In this document: piece after piece, positions 10,738-19,539 of the stretch | Position numbering within the stretch: position 1 is the stretch's first letter | Layout of the letters: each line of letters starts with the position of its first letter | NCBI GenBank assembly: GCA_037447655.1 | Contig: JBBHKE010002744.1 | Span: forward strand, 62,001-126,000 | Length of the DNA stretch: 64,000 nucleotides | Reading direction: 5' to 3' | Source: Zygnema cylindricum | Taxonomy: Eukaryota; Streptophyta; Zygnematophyceae; Zygnematales; Zygnemataceae | Program-made: the position numbers and the translations under genes | Notes under the pieces: generated by a model | Told to the model about the DNA's origin: nothing | The model's input: only the letters and a program-made list of their open reading frames with translations | The model's database searches: none

Positions 10738-10757
10738 GTGGACTCAAGGGAGTCCAC
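10738..10757 (+). other. Leader hairpin GTGGACTC-AAGG-GAGTCCAC
   Basis: A perfect 8-base-pair stem with a 4-base loop lies about 65 bases after the TATA box, following a GATTCTTTTTGCT motif. It would be at the 5' end of the transcript. Related hairpins with altered loops and stems occur in the other LTRs (23249-23264, 31920-31935, 35391-35404, 48263-48276). Confidence 0.65.
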
Positions 10758-11024
10758 GCTACACAGGGGTGTAGTTGGTCAGAGTTTTTGTCTGCCAGGG
10801 TGGCTGCATTTCTAAGGGAAAGTCAAAGTGGGTGAATGTGTCCAAATCTCATATTCTAACTTTGCATTCTGTGGTGGAAATGAGCACACAGAAAGTGTTA
10901 TTTCACAGGGGTGAATCCATATTGGGGTTCTGACTCTCAAGGGGTCAATCACTTGGGTTTATATTAACTTGGAGTCGGCACTATCTAGATTAGCTTCTTT
11001 TGGATATGCATACTTTGAGGGCCA

Positions 11025-12890
11025 ATGGAGGTGTCAGAGTTTCAGGTTATGGGCCCACCATCTAGGATGCCTATGTTTGATGGAACAGACTTCACTTATT
11101 GGGAGTTTACAATGGCGGGATTGCTTTTTGATAAGCACTTATGGGAAATTGTTTTGGGAGAAGTGAGATGTCCGCCACCTGACTTTGGAGGAGCTTTCTA
11201 TGGAGATTCATCTGAGGCTGCCCAGAATATCAACCGGAGCTCAGATGCAACGGAAGGTGAAGGGAAAAATCTTTCCGTGGATAGGGAAATAGGGGAGAAG
11301 GAAAAAGGGACACCTATGGTGAGGGGAGCTAGGCTCTCAGCTATGGTACCACATGTAGGGATTAAAACTGAAGAAAATGACATAAAATTATGGGAATACA
11401 AAAGCACTATAGCAAAACATCTCATACTTAGATATGTGTCTAAGTTTATAGCTATCACTCTTTTAAGTCTAACCAAAGCTTTAGAGATATGGGAAGCACT
11501 AATTCTGATTTATAAGAGTGAGACTATTCACAAGCAGCAATTAGTAAAACAAGAAATAGATGCCTACGTTTATAAAGGCGGTAGCATGATAGGGTTTTGC
11601 AATGATATTGCTGCGTTATATGTTGAGCTTACTAGTGCGGGATATGTAGAATCTGAGGAGAGTAAGATTATTACACTACTTATGAAACTCCCATATGAGT
11701 ACGAAAACATCATTTGTCGTATGCTGGCAATGGATGGCTCCTCATGGACTTGGAGCTTTACCATGGGGATAATTCTTGTGAGGGAAAGCACTTTGGAGCT
11801 TCGTAGGGGAAGGGATAGGGTCAATGCATTTTCAGCTGGTGGTGATTGGCGGAAGCCTGATGAGAGGAACGGCGCTGACGAGCGGAAGCGTGATGAGAGG
11901 AAAGGTGGTGACGAGCGGAAGCGTGATGAGAGAAAGAAAGACAAAGGTAAACCTTATTGGAACTTTGGTGGAAAGAAAGGTAGAGGAAAAGAAAGGGGAG
12001 CGTTGAAAAAGGGGGTTTGCTTCTTTTGTAGGGAACCGGGTCATTATATGGAGGAATGCCCTTGTTTGGAAAAACTTAGAAGTTGGAATGTGGATGAGGA
12101 GGAAGAAGGGGAAGAGGAGAAAGAGGATGAAGATATTTTAGAGCTTCTCCGGATTAGTAGTATGGGGAAGAGAGAAAAGCACACAGTAATTGCACGAAGG
12201 CAACAGTGTGCTTTTGGAGTTATAAGGGAAGTAAAGAGAGAGGAGGTACTTGAGGATGTAGAGGAGTGTAGAGTGTATGACTTAGAAATGAGAAAGTCAG
12301 TTCTAGGATCCATAAGTGAAAACGGGAAAGATAAAATTAATCAGGATAATTTTATAGATAATAGGGAACTAGAAAACTGGTCGGAAAGGGAGACTTCAAC
12401 GGATTCCGAGGAAAGGGGAAAAGTGAAACTCGAAGAGGTTTTAAAGGATAGGGGAGAAGAGAAATATTTGATTAAAGGTTTAGGGGAGAAAAAATATCTA
12501 TTGGGAATTAAATTAGAAAGTAATAGTGGAAAGAATTCCATGGGAGAGAGTGAGGGAAGTTTAGAAAATGGGGTAATTAACATGGATAAAAATATGAGTA
12601 CGAAAGATGTAGATCTTATGAGGAACTTAGTGGGGACTAGTGTTTTTTGGGAATATTTGGGGGTGGATGGATTTGACATCACTACTTGGTGTGATGTCAC
12701 TTGTGAAGATGTGCCTGTAAAAGGGTTAGCATCTGGGTGTATGTTGCAGATTGGAAATGGGGCTGGCTGTTTGGATCGCAAGAGGGAAATCGGTTTGTGT
12801 GTGGATAAAAGAGTGAGAAGGTGGATAAAATCTTTGATCGGATTTATGAAAAGTAGCATTCAAAATAAAATGTATGATCAACAAGATTAA
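11025..12890 (+). CDS. 621-aa Gag-type protein with pol-derived tail (E3)
   Basis: One open frame of 621 codons. Residues 1-8 are encoded in the LTR; an alternative start is Met9 in MGPPSR. Residues about 120-260 match the copia Gag (UBN2-type) region. Residues about 285-310 are tandem DERKRDERKGG repeats, basic and probably RNA-binding. A CCHC knuckle follows at C332, C335, H340, C345, then an acidic stretch, DEEEEGEEEKEDED. The tail retains in-frame scraps of pol: CAFG, which precedes the protease in full-length copies; CRVYDL, the post-integrase linker; LGEKKYLLGI, the RT to RNase H connection (about residue 485); and DITTWCDVTCED (from residue 551), matching RNase H DITTWSDASYGD, then WIKSLIGF matching WVKSLLGE. 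The first RNase H Asp is kept, but the Glu and second Asp motifs (TMEAEY, FCDNQ) are absent, so no nuclease activity is expected. Probable role: particle formation for a non-autonomous element. Confidence 0.9.
   Translation: MEVSEFQVMGPPSRMPMFDGTDFTYWEFTMAGLLFDKHLWEIVLGEVRCPPPDFGGAFYGDSSEAAQNINRSSDATEGEGKNLSVDREIGEKEKGTPMVRGARLSAMVPHVGIKTEENDIKLWEYKSTIAKHLILRYVSKFIAITLLSLTKALEIWEALILIYKSETIHKQQLVKQEIDAYVYKGGSMIGFCNDIAALYVELTSAGYVESEESKIITLLMKLPYEYENIICRMLAMDGSSWTWSFTMGIILVRESTLELRRGRDRVNAFSAGGDWRKPDERNGADERKRDERKGGDERKRDERKKDKGKPYWNFGGKKGRGKERGALKKGVCFFCREPGHYMEECPCLEKLRSWNVDEEEEGEEEKEDEDILELLRISSMGKREKHTVIARRQQCAFGVIREVKREEVLEDVEECRVYDLEMRKSVLGSISENGKDKINQDNFIDNRELENWSERETSTDSEERGKVKLEEVLKDRGEEKYLIKGLGEKKYLLGIKLESNSGKNSMGESEGSLENGVINMDKNMSTKDVDLMRNLVGTSVFWEYLGVDGFDITTWCDVTCEDVPVKGLASGCMLQIGNGAGCLDRKREIGLCVDKRVRRWIKSLIGFMKSSIQNKMYDQQD
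11045..11059 (+). other. Primer binding site of E3, half-tRNA type
   Basis: GGTTATGGGCCCACC directly follows the LTR. It is complementary to the anticodon stem-loop of plant initiator tRNA-Met (GGUGGGCCCAUAACC), not to the tRNA 3' end. Drosophila copia is known to prime from a cleaved half of this tRNA at this region. The ATG at 11049-11051 is both a possible Gag start and the partner of the CAU anticodon. Confidence 0.8.
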
Positions 12891-13030
12891 ATTATTTTTG
12901 GTCATCTAATACACTTTCTTAAATATAAAAGTATTCGCTTGAAGCTTCATGAAGGAAAAGTGAAAAATGAAAGGAAAATATATATATATGTATTTGTTGT
13001 TTTTGATGGGAGTTGAAAGTAAGTAGACTA

Positions 13031-13044
13031 GAAAATAAAGGGAG
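13031..13044 (+). other. Polypurine tract of E3
   Basis: GAAAATAAAGGGAG directly precedes the 3' LTR and would prime plus-strand synthesis. E2 and E6 carry GAAAATAAGGGGAG at the same place. Confidence 0.85.
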
Positions 13045-14235
13045 TGTTGAAATTTTAGTATTTTCTAGGTCTAGAGATTGTAAAATAAAAAGGCAAAAAC
13101 GGGGACATTCACAACCTACCTCTAACTCTTCACTCAAGTCCCCACACTTGTCGCAGTCACTGAAGACTTGAAGAGGAGTTAGATCCATGGCTGCCTAGGC
13201 TGTCCAAAGTGGACAGGAAGGCAATTCTTAATATAGTTATCTAAAAGGTGTGACGGACTCAGGATTTGATCCTGGTACTTGCCGTCCGTCACACTAGCCG
13301 TTCGCTTTAACCAACAAGTCTATATACGGTGCCAGAGTACAATAGGTTTGACAAATATTTATATTTGTACACGTAGACTAGTCGTCTAACGGGAATAGAT
13401 ACATAATGCATAGATACAGTTTTGTATAGTACGGAGTACGATTCAATGTATTTTATGAAACGGATACCGCGCATTTGTTTCGAACGCGAAACAAATATCG
13501 CACGTATATTTTCAACGGCTACAATTATATCCGGTTTGATCGGACGGCCACGATAGGCGCCGCGATCACGGATTATGTACTTTTGGCGTTTTTCAGTCAT
13601 CGCCACGTCATGTGACACGTGGCGCGACAATGTTGGATTGCGGCGACTCCAGAGATTGCGGTAACAAATCTGGATATGACACGTGTCGACATTTTGGCCA
13701 TGTTGTACAATGGCCGTACAGAAAGTACACTGGCACTTGTACTTTTCTATACGACACACTAATTTGATTGGTGTCGTACTTCAGTAGATAGAGTTTTAGA
13801 GAGGGAATAGGACTTAGAAAATTTTGGGTAAGTAGCTGCCTCTCCCAGAGAGCACCTTGTATAAATGGAAAACTTTGGCCAACCATAACTATCAATTTAT
13901 TTGACCATTTTCAGTGATTCTTTTTGCTTCGGACTCAAAAGAGTCCACGCTATACAAGGGTGTAGTCGGTCAGAGTTTTTGTCTGCCAGGATGGCTGCAT
14001 TTCTAAGGGAAAGTCAAAGTGGGTGAATGTGTCGAAATCTCATATTCTAACTTTGCATTCTGTGGTGGAACTGAGCACACAGAAAGTGTTATTTCACAAG
14101 GGTGAATCTATATTGGGGTTGTGACTGTCAAGGGGTCAGTCACTTGGGTTTATATTAACTTGAAGTCGGCACTCTCTAGATTAGCTTCTTTTGGATCTGC
14201 ATACTTTGAGGGCCAATGGAGGTCTCAGAGTTTCA
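13045..14235 (+). repeat. 3' LTR of E3
   Basis: It runs from TGTTGAAATTT to GAGTTTCA and is collinear with the 5' LTR. The differences seen are mostly single-base, with no large indels, which points to a fairly recent insertion. Target duplication CGAAG follows at 14236-14240. Confidence 0.93.
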
Positions 14236-15500
14236 CGAAGCTGCCCGAAGGATTACCTCCGAAGCGTGAAGTAGACCATAGGATTGAGCTTGTTCTTGGA
14301 GCGGTACCCCCGACAAATCGGGTGTACAAGATGAGCTACACCAAGTTGGACGAACTGAAAAAGCAACTCGCGGAGTTGGTCGAAGCCGGAGCAATCGAAC
14401 CAAGCAAGTCACCGTATGGAGCCCCGTTCTCTTTGTGAACAAGAAAGATGGAGGTTTCCGTATGTGTGTAGACTACCGAGCGCTCAACAAATTAACGGTG
14501 AAGAATGCGTACCCCCTGCCGAGGATAGACGAATTGTTGGATCGACTTCGAGGTGCTAAATATTTTTAGAAAATAGACTTGCAGAGCGGCTACCACCAGA
14601 TTAGAATTGCCAAGGAAGATGTGGAAAAAACGGCGTTCAGAACTCGATACGGTCATTTCGAATTTTGGGTAATGCCGTTCGGGTTGACTAACACACTTAA
14701 CCTTTATGCATCTAATGAATTCCATCTTTCGACAATATCTGGATGCGTTTGTGATCGTCTTCCTAGACCACATACTGGTCTATAGCCGATTGCAAGAGGA
14801 TCATATGATGCACTTACGGACAGTTCTCCAAGTCCTTCGGGAAAATAAGTTGTACGCAAAAAGAAGTGAATGTGACTTCTTCAAGGAGAAGATTGATTTT
14901 TTAGGCCATGTGGTGAGCCGGGACGGTATCGCAGTGGATCCAAACAAGGCAAGGGCAGTTAAGGAGTGGCCGCAGCCGGCAAATATTACGGAGTTACGGA
15001 GCTTTCTAGGACTATGCTCCTATTATCGACGTTTTGTTGAAGGTTTCGCAAAAATCGTTGCACCGCTCACGGAATTGCTCAAGAATGACGTGCCCTATGA
15101 TTGGAAAGCGGCACAAGGGGCAGCCTTTAACACGCTAAAGGAGCGGTTGGTTACCGCCCCTGTGTTAGCTGTTCCCGACCGGATTACCTTGGACGATAAT
15201 TACCGACGCTAGCGATACGGTATTGGGCGATCCTTATGCAGATAGAGGCCTACAGCTATATTGCGGGCGGACATCGGCGAGAAAGAGACATTAGATATCA
15301 TCAATGTACCGGGGTTTGGAGTGTTACGTTCGTGGAAAACGGATCACGATTATCACATCACCACGCCATACACATCTCCAAACCCAAAGTTATTCAGAAA
15401 CAAGTGCGCCGGATGACATTGGTAGACCTTAAGTTCGAACTTGTTATAGAATATAAACCAAAACGGGCAGCGGATGCCGTCAAGAAGACCCGGAGTCGCC
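14236..15500 (+). pseudogene. Reverse transcriptase and RNase H of gypsy G2
   Basis: The frame reads [23 protein letters not shown], a shift, then [21 protein letters not shown] (RT start), a TAG at 14567-14569, [32 protein letters not shown], another shift, and [12 protein letters not shown]. The catalytic box is FLDH (14760-14771) instead of the usual YIDD or FIDD: the second Asp is His, which should destroy polymerase activity. [12 protein letters not shown] and [11 protein letters not shown] follow, then a poor RNase H (YHQCTGVWSVTF, LEFELVIEYKPKRAADA-like) to about 15500. Multiple stops and shifts. Confidence 0.88.
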
Positions 15501-16029
15501 GCTAGAAGCGATAACGAATGTAGCACGTAGCATGGCAGCAGTCGCTAAAGGAGACAATCAGCGGCGACCGCGCAGACGAAACTCGGCCAGTCCACCGGCA
15601 CGCTCAAGTGGGACAAACATTGGTTAGGTAGGATAAAGGTCGCCACCGGTGATTCACCAGGGAACTATTAAATAAGGTACTGTTTAACGCCCGTGGTATG
15701 TGGGTAAGACAACACATGGCTTTATGTGCCAACCACTGAACTCCGCCAGATGATTCTTAAATAAGTCACGACAGCCGCCGCGTATATTTGGGCAAGATAA
15801 AACAACCGCACGCAGCGAATGCTTTTACAAACATGACTCGAGACATTGCGAATATGTCTAATGTGGCTCCCCGTACGACAAGTCCGATTCAGGCAACAAG
15901 GTGTCAAGCCGGTGCATCTTCGGTACGAGTTCCGGCTTAACACAGTACGATCAAGCGCACGGAGAAGGAAGGGGACGTCACTGAGAACCTTTCGCACCCG
16001 AAACGCGTTTAGTTTACCTTAAACGGAGG
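15501..16029 (+). pseudogene. Eroded integrase zinc-binding region of G2
   Basis: Reading across frames gives LRQMILK, then HDSRR and GKDKTTAR-like words near 15735-15820. These echo the gypsy integrase N-terminal domain (LRQxIL..HD....GKDKT..R). No core domain survives. The assignment rests on position after RNase H and these short matches only. Confidence 0.4.
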
Positions 16030-16320
16030 TTGAACTGAGGAGTTAGTCTGGTGCAAAGTGCCTGCTCCATTATATTGTGTGTTCTATGTAGCTCTAGTAG
16101 AGGGATACATTAGAGAACGACACGTAACCTTTGGGATTATCCCGTAGATCTTACTGTTAGTTGTCAGTAGGATGTTAGTTCAGGCCCAACAACCGGGCCA
16201 AGCATTTATGACGTTGGGACAAAGTTAGGCGGTTTCACGTCGAGTCAGAACTTTGTTTCCATTTTGTGTATTATATAAGGACCTTCGGCCGCCAATCCAG
16301 CCGAAACCAGTCGTCTATAT
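16030..16320 (+). repeat. Candidate partial 3' LTR of gypsy G2
   Basis: The stretch follows the eroded pol and holds a strong TATA-type promoter, TATTATATAAGGACC at about 16268-16282, near CCAAT and GGCCGCC words. It does not match the U5 piece at 8138-8225, so either its U5 is missing or it belongs to another element. Confidence 0.35.
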
Positions 16321-17245
16321 TTTAGCCCTGAGTGTAGTACAGTCTGTTTTGTCTTATGTCAGGACGATAACAATTGCTGGCCGCTGATTGGCTTGTTAAA
16401 TTGCTTTGACTTTTGAACTTGCAGTAGGACAAACTCTGGTTGTATAAGGCACTTGGGGCCGAAGGAGACAGGTTGCTTTTCAGTACTGTCTCCTGAGAAA
16501 ACCCCCAGAGAATTAAATCAATCTTTCTGTTGGAGAACGGTTGCATTGTGTCGTTAGACTCTATTGCCATCTTTGTTTTGGATTGTCTTTTGTGGAGACC
16601 GTAGCACGGGTGGGTAGTTGGCACTCTCTTTGGGCGGTTTGGACTTTCGCTGTTTGAAACTAAGAAGAGTCTTGTCGGATCCGTGCGGTGGAACCGGGAG
16701 GGGTGAGGGAGACTCATACCTGTCTTCGGGGCCTTTGGGAGAGGTTTCCCTCTGCTGAGTTTGGTCATCGTTGCACTCCGGGGTATGTGAATTCGCTTCA
16801 CCATTATCATTCATTTCTATCTTTAATTCCTTTCTCTGGGGCAAGGTGATATTGTTTAATCTGAAAAGCCGATATTTGTTATTTCTATATTTCTTCGTGG
16901 GAGTTATTTGCACACTCTTGTGGTCATCTTTGAGTTTGTCCGGAGTTTTTGCGGAAAGGATCGGACGACTCTCATTTCCTTCCTATTCTTTGGAGAGCAG
17001 CTGGGAGTGTAGCATTTAGTGGGCTTCCAGCGGAGTAGCAAATCTGGGGAGGGGTACAGGGTACTTTTCTTTTCCACTCCATTCCTCCTTACTATCTATG
17101 CATATCCCTGGGGGGGAGGGGGTAATGAACAGAGATGGGCATTATCACGGATCCGGGGAAGCATCAGCATTTGGGGTGGATCGCAGGTTTCTCATGCACA
17201 CCTCCTTGGACATATTACCTGGACCTCCCGGTTCCCAGGCACGCT
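16321..17245. other. Unassigned block between gypsy G2 and copia E4
   Basis: No recognisable domain. On the minus strand two overlapping open frames exist (162 codons at 16810-16322 and 119 codons at 16913-16554), hydrophilic and rich in Pro, Ser and Lys, with no family I recognise. It joins E4 in the middle of the RNase H region. It could be an insertion, a captured host segment or a filler from a repair event. Confidence 0.4.
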
Positions 17246-19260
17246 TGACATGATAGACTTCATAACTTTTCTCTCCTCTAGACTCATATGATCATCTAAG
17301 TTCATCACCCCTCTTTCTACACTCCCATCAATTACTTTTTTCAAGTCCATGGCAGTGGTACAACTGTTTGCCTTTTCCATCTGGAATTTCTCAAGCATAT
17401 TACCTATTGCTTCTTTTTGAGTAAGTCTGATAATCCCTTTCCCCTTATCTCTCTCCATTTGGATCCCCAAAATGTATTTTGCCTCACCTAAATCCTTCAT
17501 ATCAAATCTTTTTCAAAGATCTTTTAATATCCTATTGATTTTTCCAAAGACTCACTAAGCACAAACATATCATCCACATAGATAACAATAAAAATGACAC
17601 CATTCTCATCCTCAAACATATAGATAGAATGGTCACAAGTGATCGAGAAACTCATCTAGTTTCTTATTCCACCGTCGGGGAGCTTGCTTTAGTCTATATA
17701 AGGACTTTATGAGCCTGCACACTTTGCTCTCTTCTCATTCTTCCACAGATCCCTCTAGTTCCCTCATGAAAATCTCTTCCTCTAACTCACCATTAAGAAA
17801 GGTAGTCTTAATATCCATCTGGTGTATTTCCATTTCTTCTGCTGCTCCAAGACTGAGGAGAATCCTTATGATGGGAACCAAACAACTAGAGCAAAGGTCT
17901 CCTCATAGTCAATCCCCTCCTTTTGTGTGAGCCCCTTTGCTACCAATCGAGCCTTATATCTCTCAATGGTCTCATGTGGGTTTAGTTTTAGTTTAAACAC
18001 CCATTTTCAGCCAATCCATTTTTTGTACGGAGGAGAGTCTGCTATTTCCCAAGTATTTGCTTCCATGATAGAGGCCATCTCATCATTTATCGCTCTAATC
18101 CATGTCTTTCTCCAGAATGTTTATTGCCTCCGAGTATGACTGAGGCTCATCTGGGTGAGATAGCTTAGTTTCCTTTTTAGTTGTCTGTTTTTCCTGGATC
18201 CTTTTGATGCTCCTTCTCCCCCCCTCAAACTCCGAAGCTGGGATGGAAAGAAGTTTTGGATTTCTTCTTTCTGTCTCGTCGGCTCCCCTACCTATGGAAG
18301 CCGGTTCCGGTCACTCTTCTTCTGTCTCCTCGAAGTCCATAGGAATATATGAGGTTTTTGGTGGATTGCTTCTGTCTTAGATTTTCCCTGAATTTGCAAT
18401 CCCTATTTCACCCATGTCCCTTTCGGGAAGGATGGAGTCATCCTCACCTTCAGACTCAAATCTGATTCTTATCTTTTTGGTATTTTTAAAAGGGTCAAAT
18501 GACTTCCCTTCATCGATGACAACTAGGTGTTTGACAAGAATGATATCTCTCTTTGTTAACTTATAGACTTTATATGCCTTGACATCCTCATCATATCCTA
18601 CAACCTATCCAGGTTTTACCTAAGCATCTAGTTTCCAGTTTTCCTATCCGTATCAAGACTATATACTTGGCTACCGAGTACTTTAAGGTGAGATATACCT
18701 CGTTTCCTTCACACCCATCTCTCATAAGGTGTCATTCCCTTTAGAGCTTAGGTGAGGACTCTATTATTAATCAAATTGGCATAGTTCATGGCCTCTACCC
18801 AAAATATCTTTCCTATTTTCTTCTTGTCCAACATACTACATGCACTTTCTCCTAGTGTTCGGTTCAACTTCTCAGCTACCCCATTTTGTTCCGTGTTATA
18901 CGGTACGGTTTTCTGGTACTGAACTCCCTCATCTCTCAAATACTCATCAAAGTGGTTTGAGGTATATTCCCCCCCATTATGACTCCTTATTCTCTTAATG
19001 GGGGTTCCATGCAACTTATCACTCCAAGCTTTATATTCTTTGAAGTAAACTGATATTTTAAACATTGTTTTTAGGAAGTAGACTGTCGAGTATCTAGACC
19101 ACTCATTGGTTATTGTGAACATAAACCCCTTCCCTCCTTCCGAAGGTACTTTCGCAGGTCCCCAAGTATCTGTGTGGACTAGATCTAGTACTTTCTCACC
19201 TCTATATGTGGCGGCTTTGGGAAAGGGAAGTCTGTGAGCCATACCGTAACATAGACACTA
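17246..19260 (-). pseudogene. Integrase and reverse transcriptase of copia E4
   Basis: The integrase frame (19242-18748) reads AHRLPFPKAATYRGEKVLDLVHTDTWGP (first Asp), then IRSHNGGEYTS and NGVAEKLNRT (Glu). RSHNGG replaces the usual RSDNGG, so the second catalytic Asp is His. Between 18740 and 17500 the linker and RT are read in several frames; the RT box YVDD is intact (17569-17580). The connection frame (17500-17246) reads MKDLGEAKYILGIQMERDKGK and LTQKEAIGNMLEKFQ, then leaves the family. Confidence 0.87.
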
Positions 19261-19539
19261 CAATCATTCATCTTTTCATTATCCCCAAACCAAAGGGCCT
19301 TGTACTACCCTAAGCTTTTTCATTTCCCTCAACCTATCAAAATGCACATGCCCCGATCGTTTATGCCAAATCATCAAATTGAGAACTCTAATATAGTAAG
19401 CATTCTTCTTTTCATTACTCAGTTGAAACCTAAACACACCTTGGCTACCCTTTTCTCCCGTGAAGTAAACTTCATCCCCTTACTTAGTTGTAAAGACTCC
19501 CTTTCTAGTGAAGGTGTCAAACTCTTTGTCATCTATCAC

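Larger units (their letters stand above)
9852..11044 (+). repeat. 5' LTR of E3
   Basis: It runs from TGTTAAAATTG to GAGTTTCA. Elements in order are: CTAGGTCTAGAG box near the start; a tRNA-like module on the minus strand (10058-10125); paired ACGTG boxes (10418-10436); a CACGTG box near 10490; TATA box 10669-10674; and a GGACTC hairpin (10738-10757). U3 is about 0.85 kb, and R plus U5 about 0.35 kb if transcription starts about 30 bases after the TATA box. Confidence 0.93.
9852..14235 (+). mobile_element. Complete gag-only copia derivative E3 with 5-bp target duplication
   Basis: Both LTRs are present (9852-11044 and 13045-14235, 1193 and 1191 bases), start TGTT and end TTTCA, and are very similar by eye. 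Target duplications are CGAAG at 9847-9851 and CGAAG at 14236-14240. The internal 2.0 kb holds a primer site, one 621-codon frame and a polypurine tract, and no protease, integrase or RT domain. It is therefore a terminal-repeat retrotransposon with only a Gag-type product, dependent on an autonomous partner for copying. It interrupts the gypsy G2 RT. Confidence 0.95.
8138..16320 (+). mobile_element. Ty3/gypsy element G2, interrupted by E3
   Basis: Parts are: U5-like end (8138-8225), tRNA-Met primer site, gag, NC-protease (to 9537), linker, then E3 (9852-14235), then RT-RNase H (14236-15500), eroded integrase (about 15730-15850) and a candidate 3' LTR with a TATA box. Removing E3 and one CGAAG copy rejoins the coding frame EEYADVFPP to LPEGLPPKREVDH, a conserved gypsy RT entry. 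The 5' LTR is mostly lost where E2 inserted. The domain order gag-PR-RT-RH-IN gives the family. Confidence 0.85.

Noticed and set aside
16322-16913. Two overlapping minus-strand frames (162 and 119 codons) as a possible gene
   Set aside because: They overlap in different frames, have no recognised domain and no start or splice context; kept only as an unassigned block.
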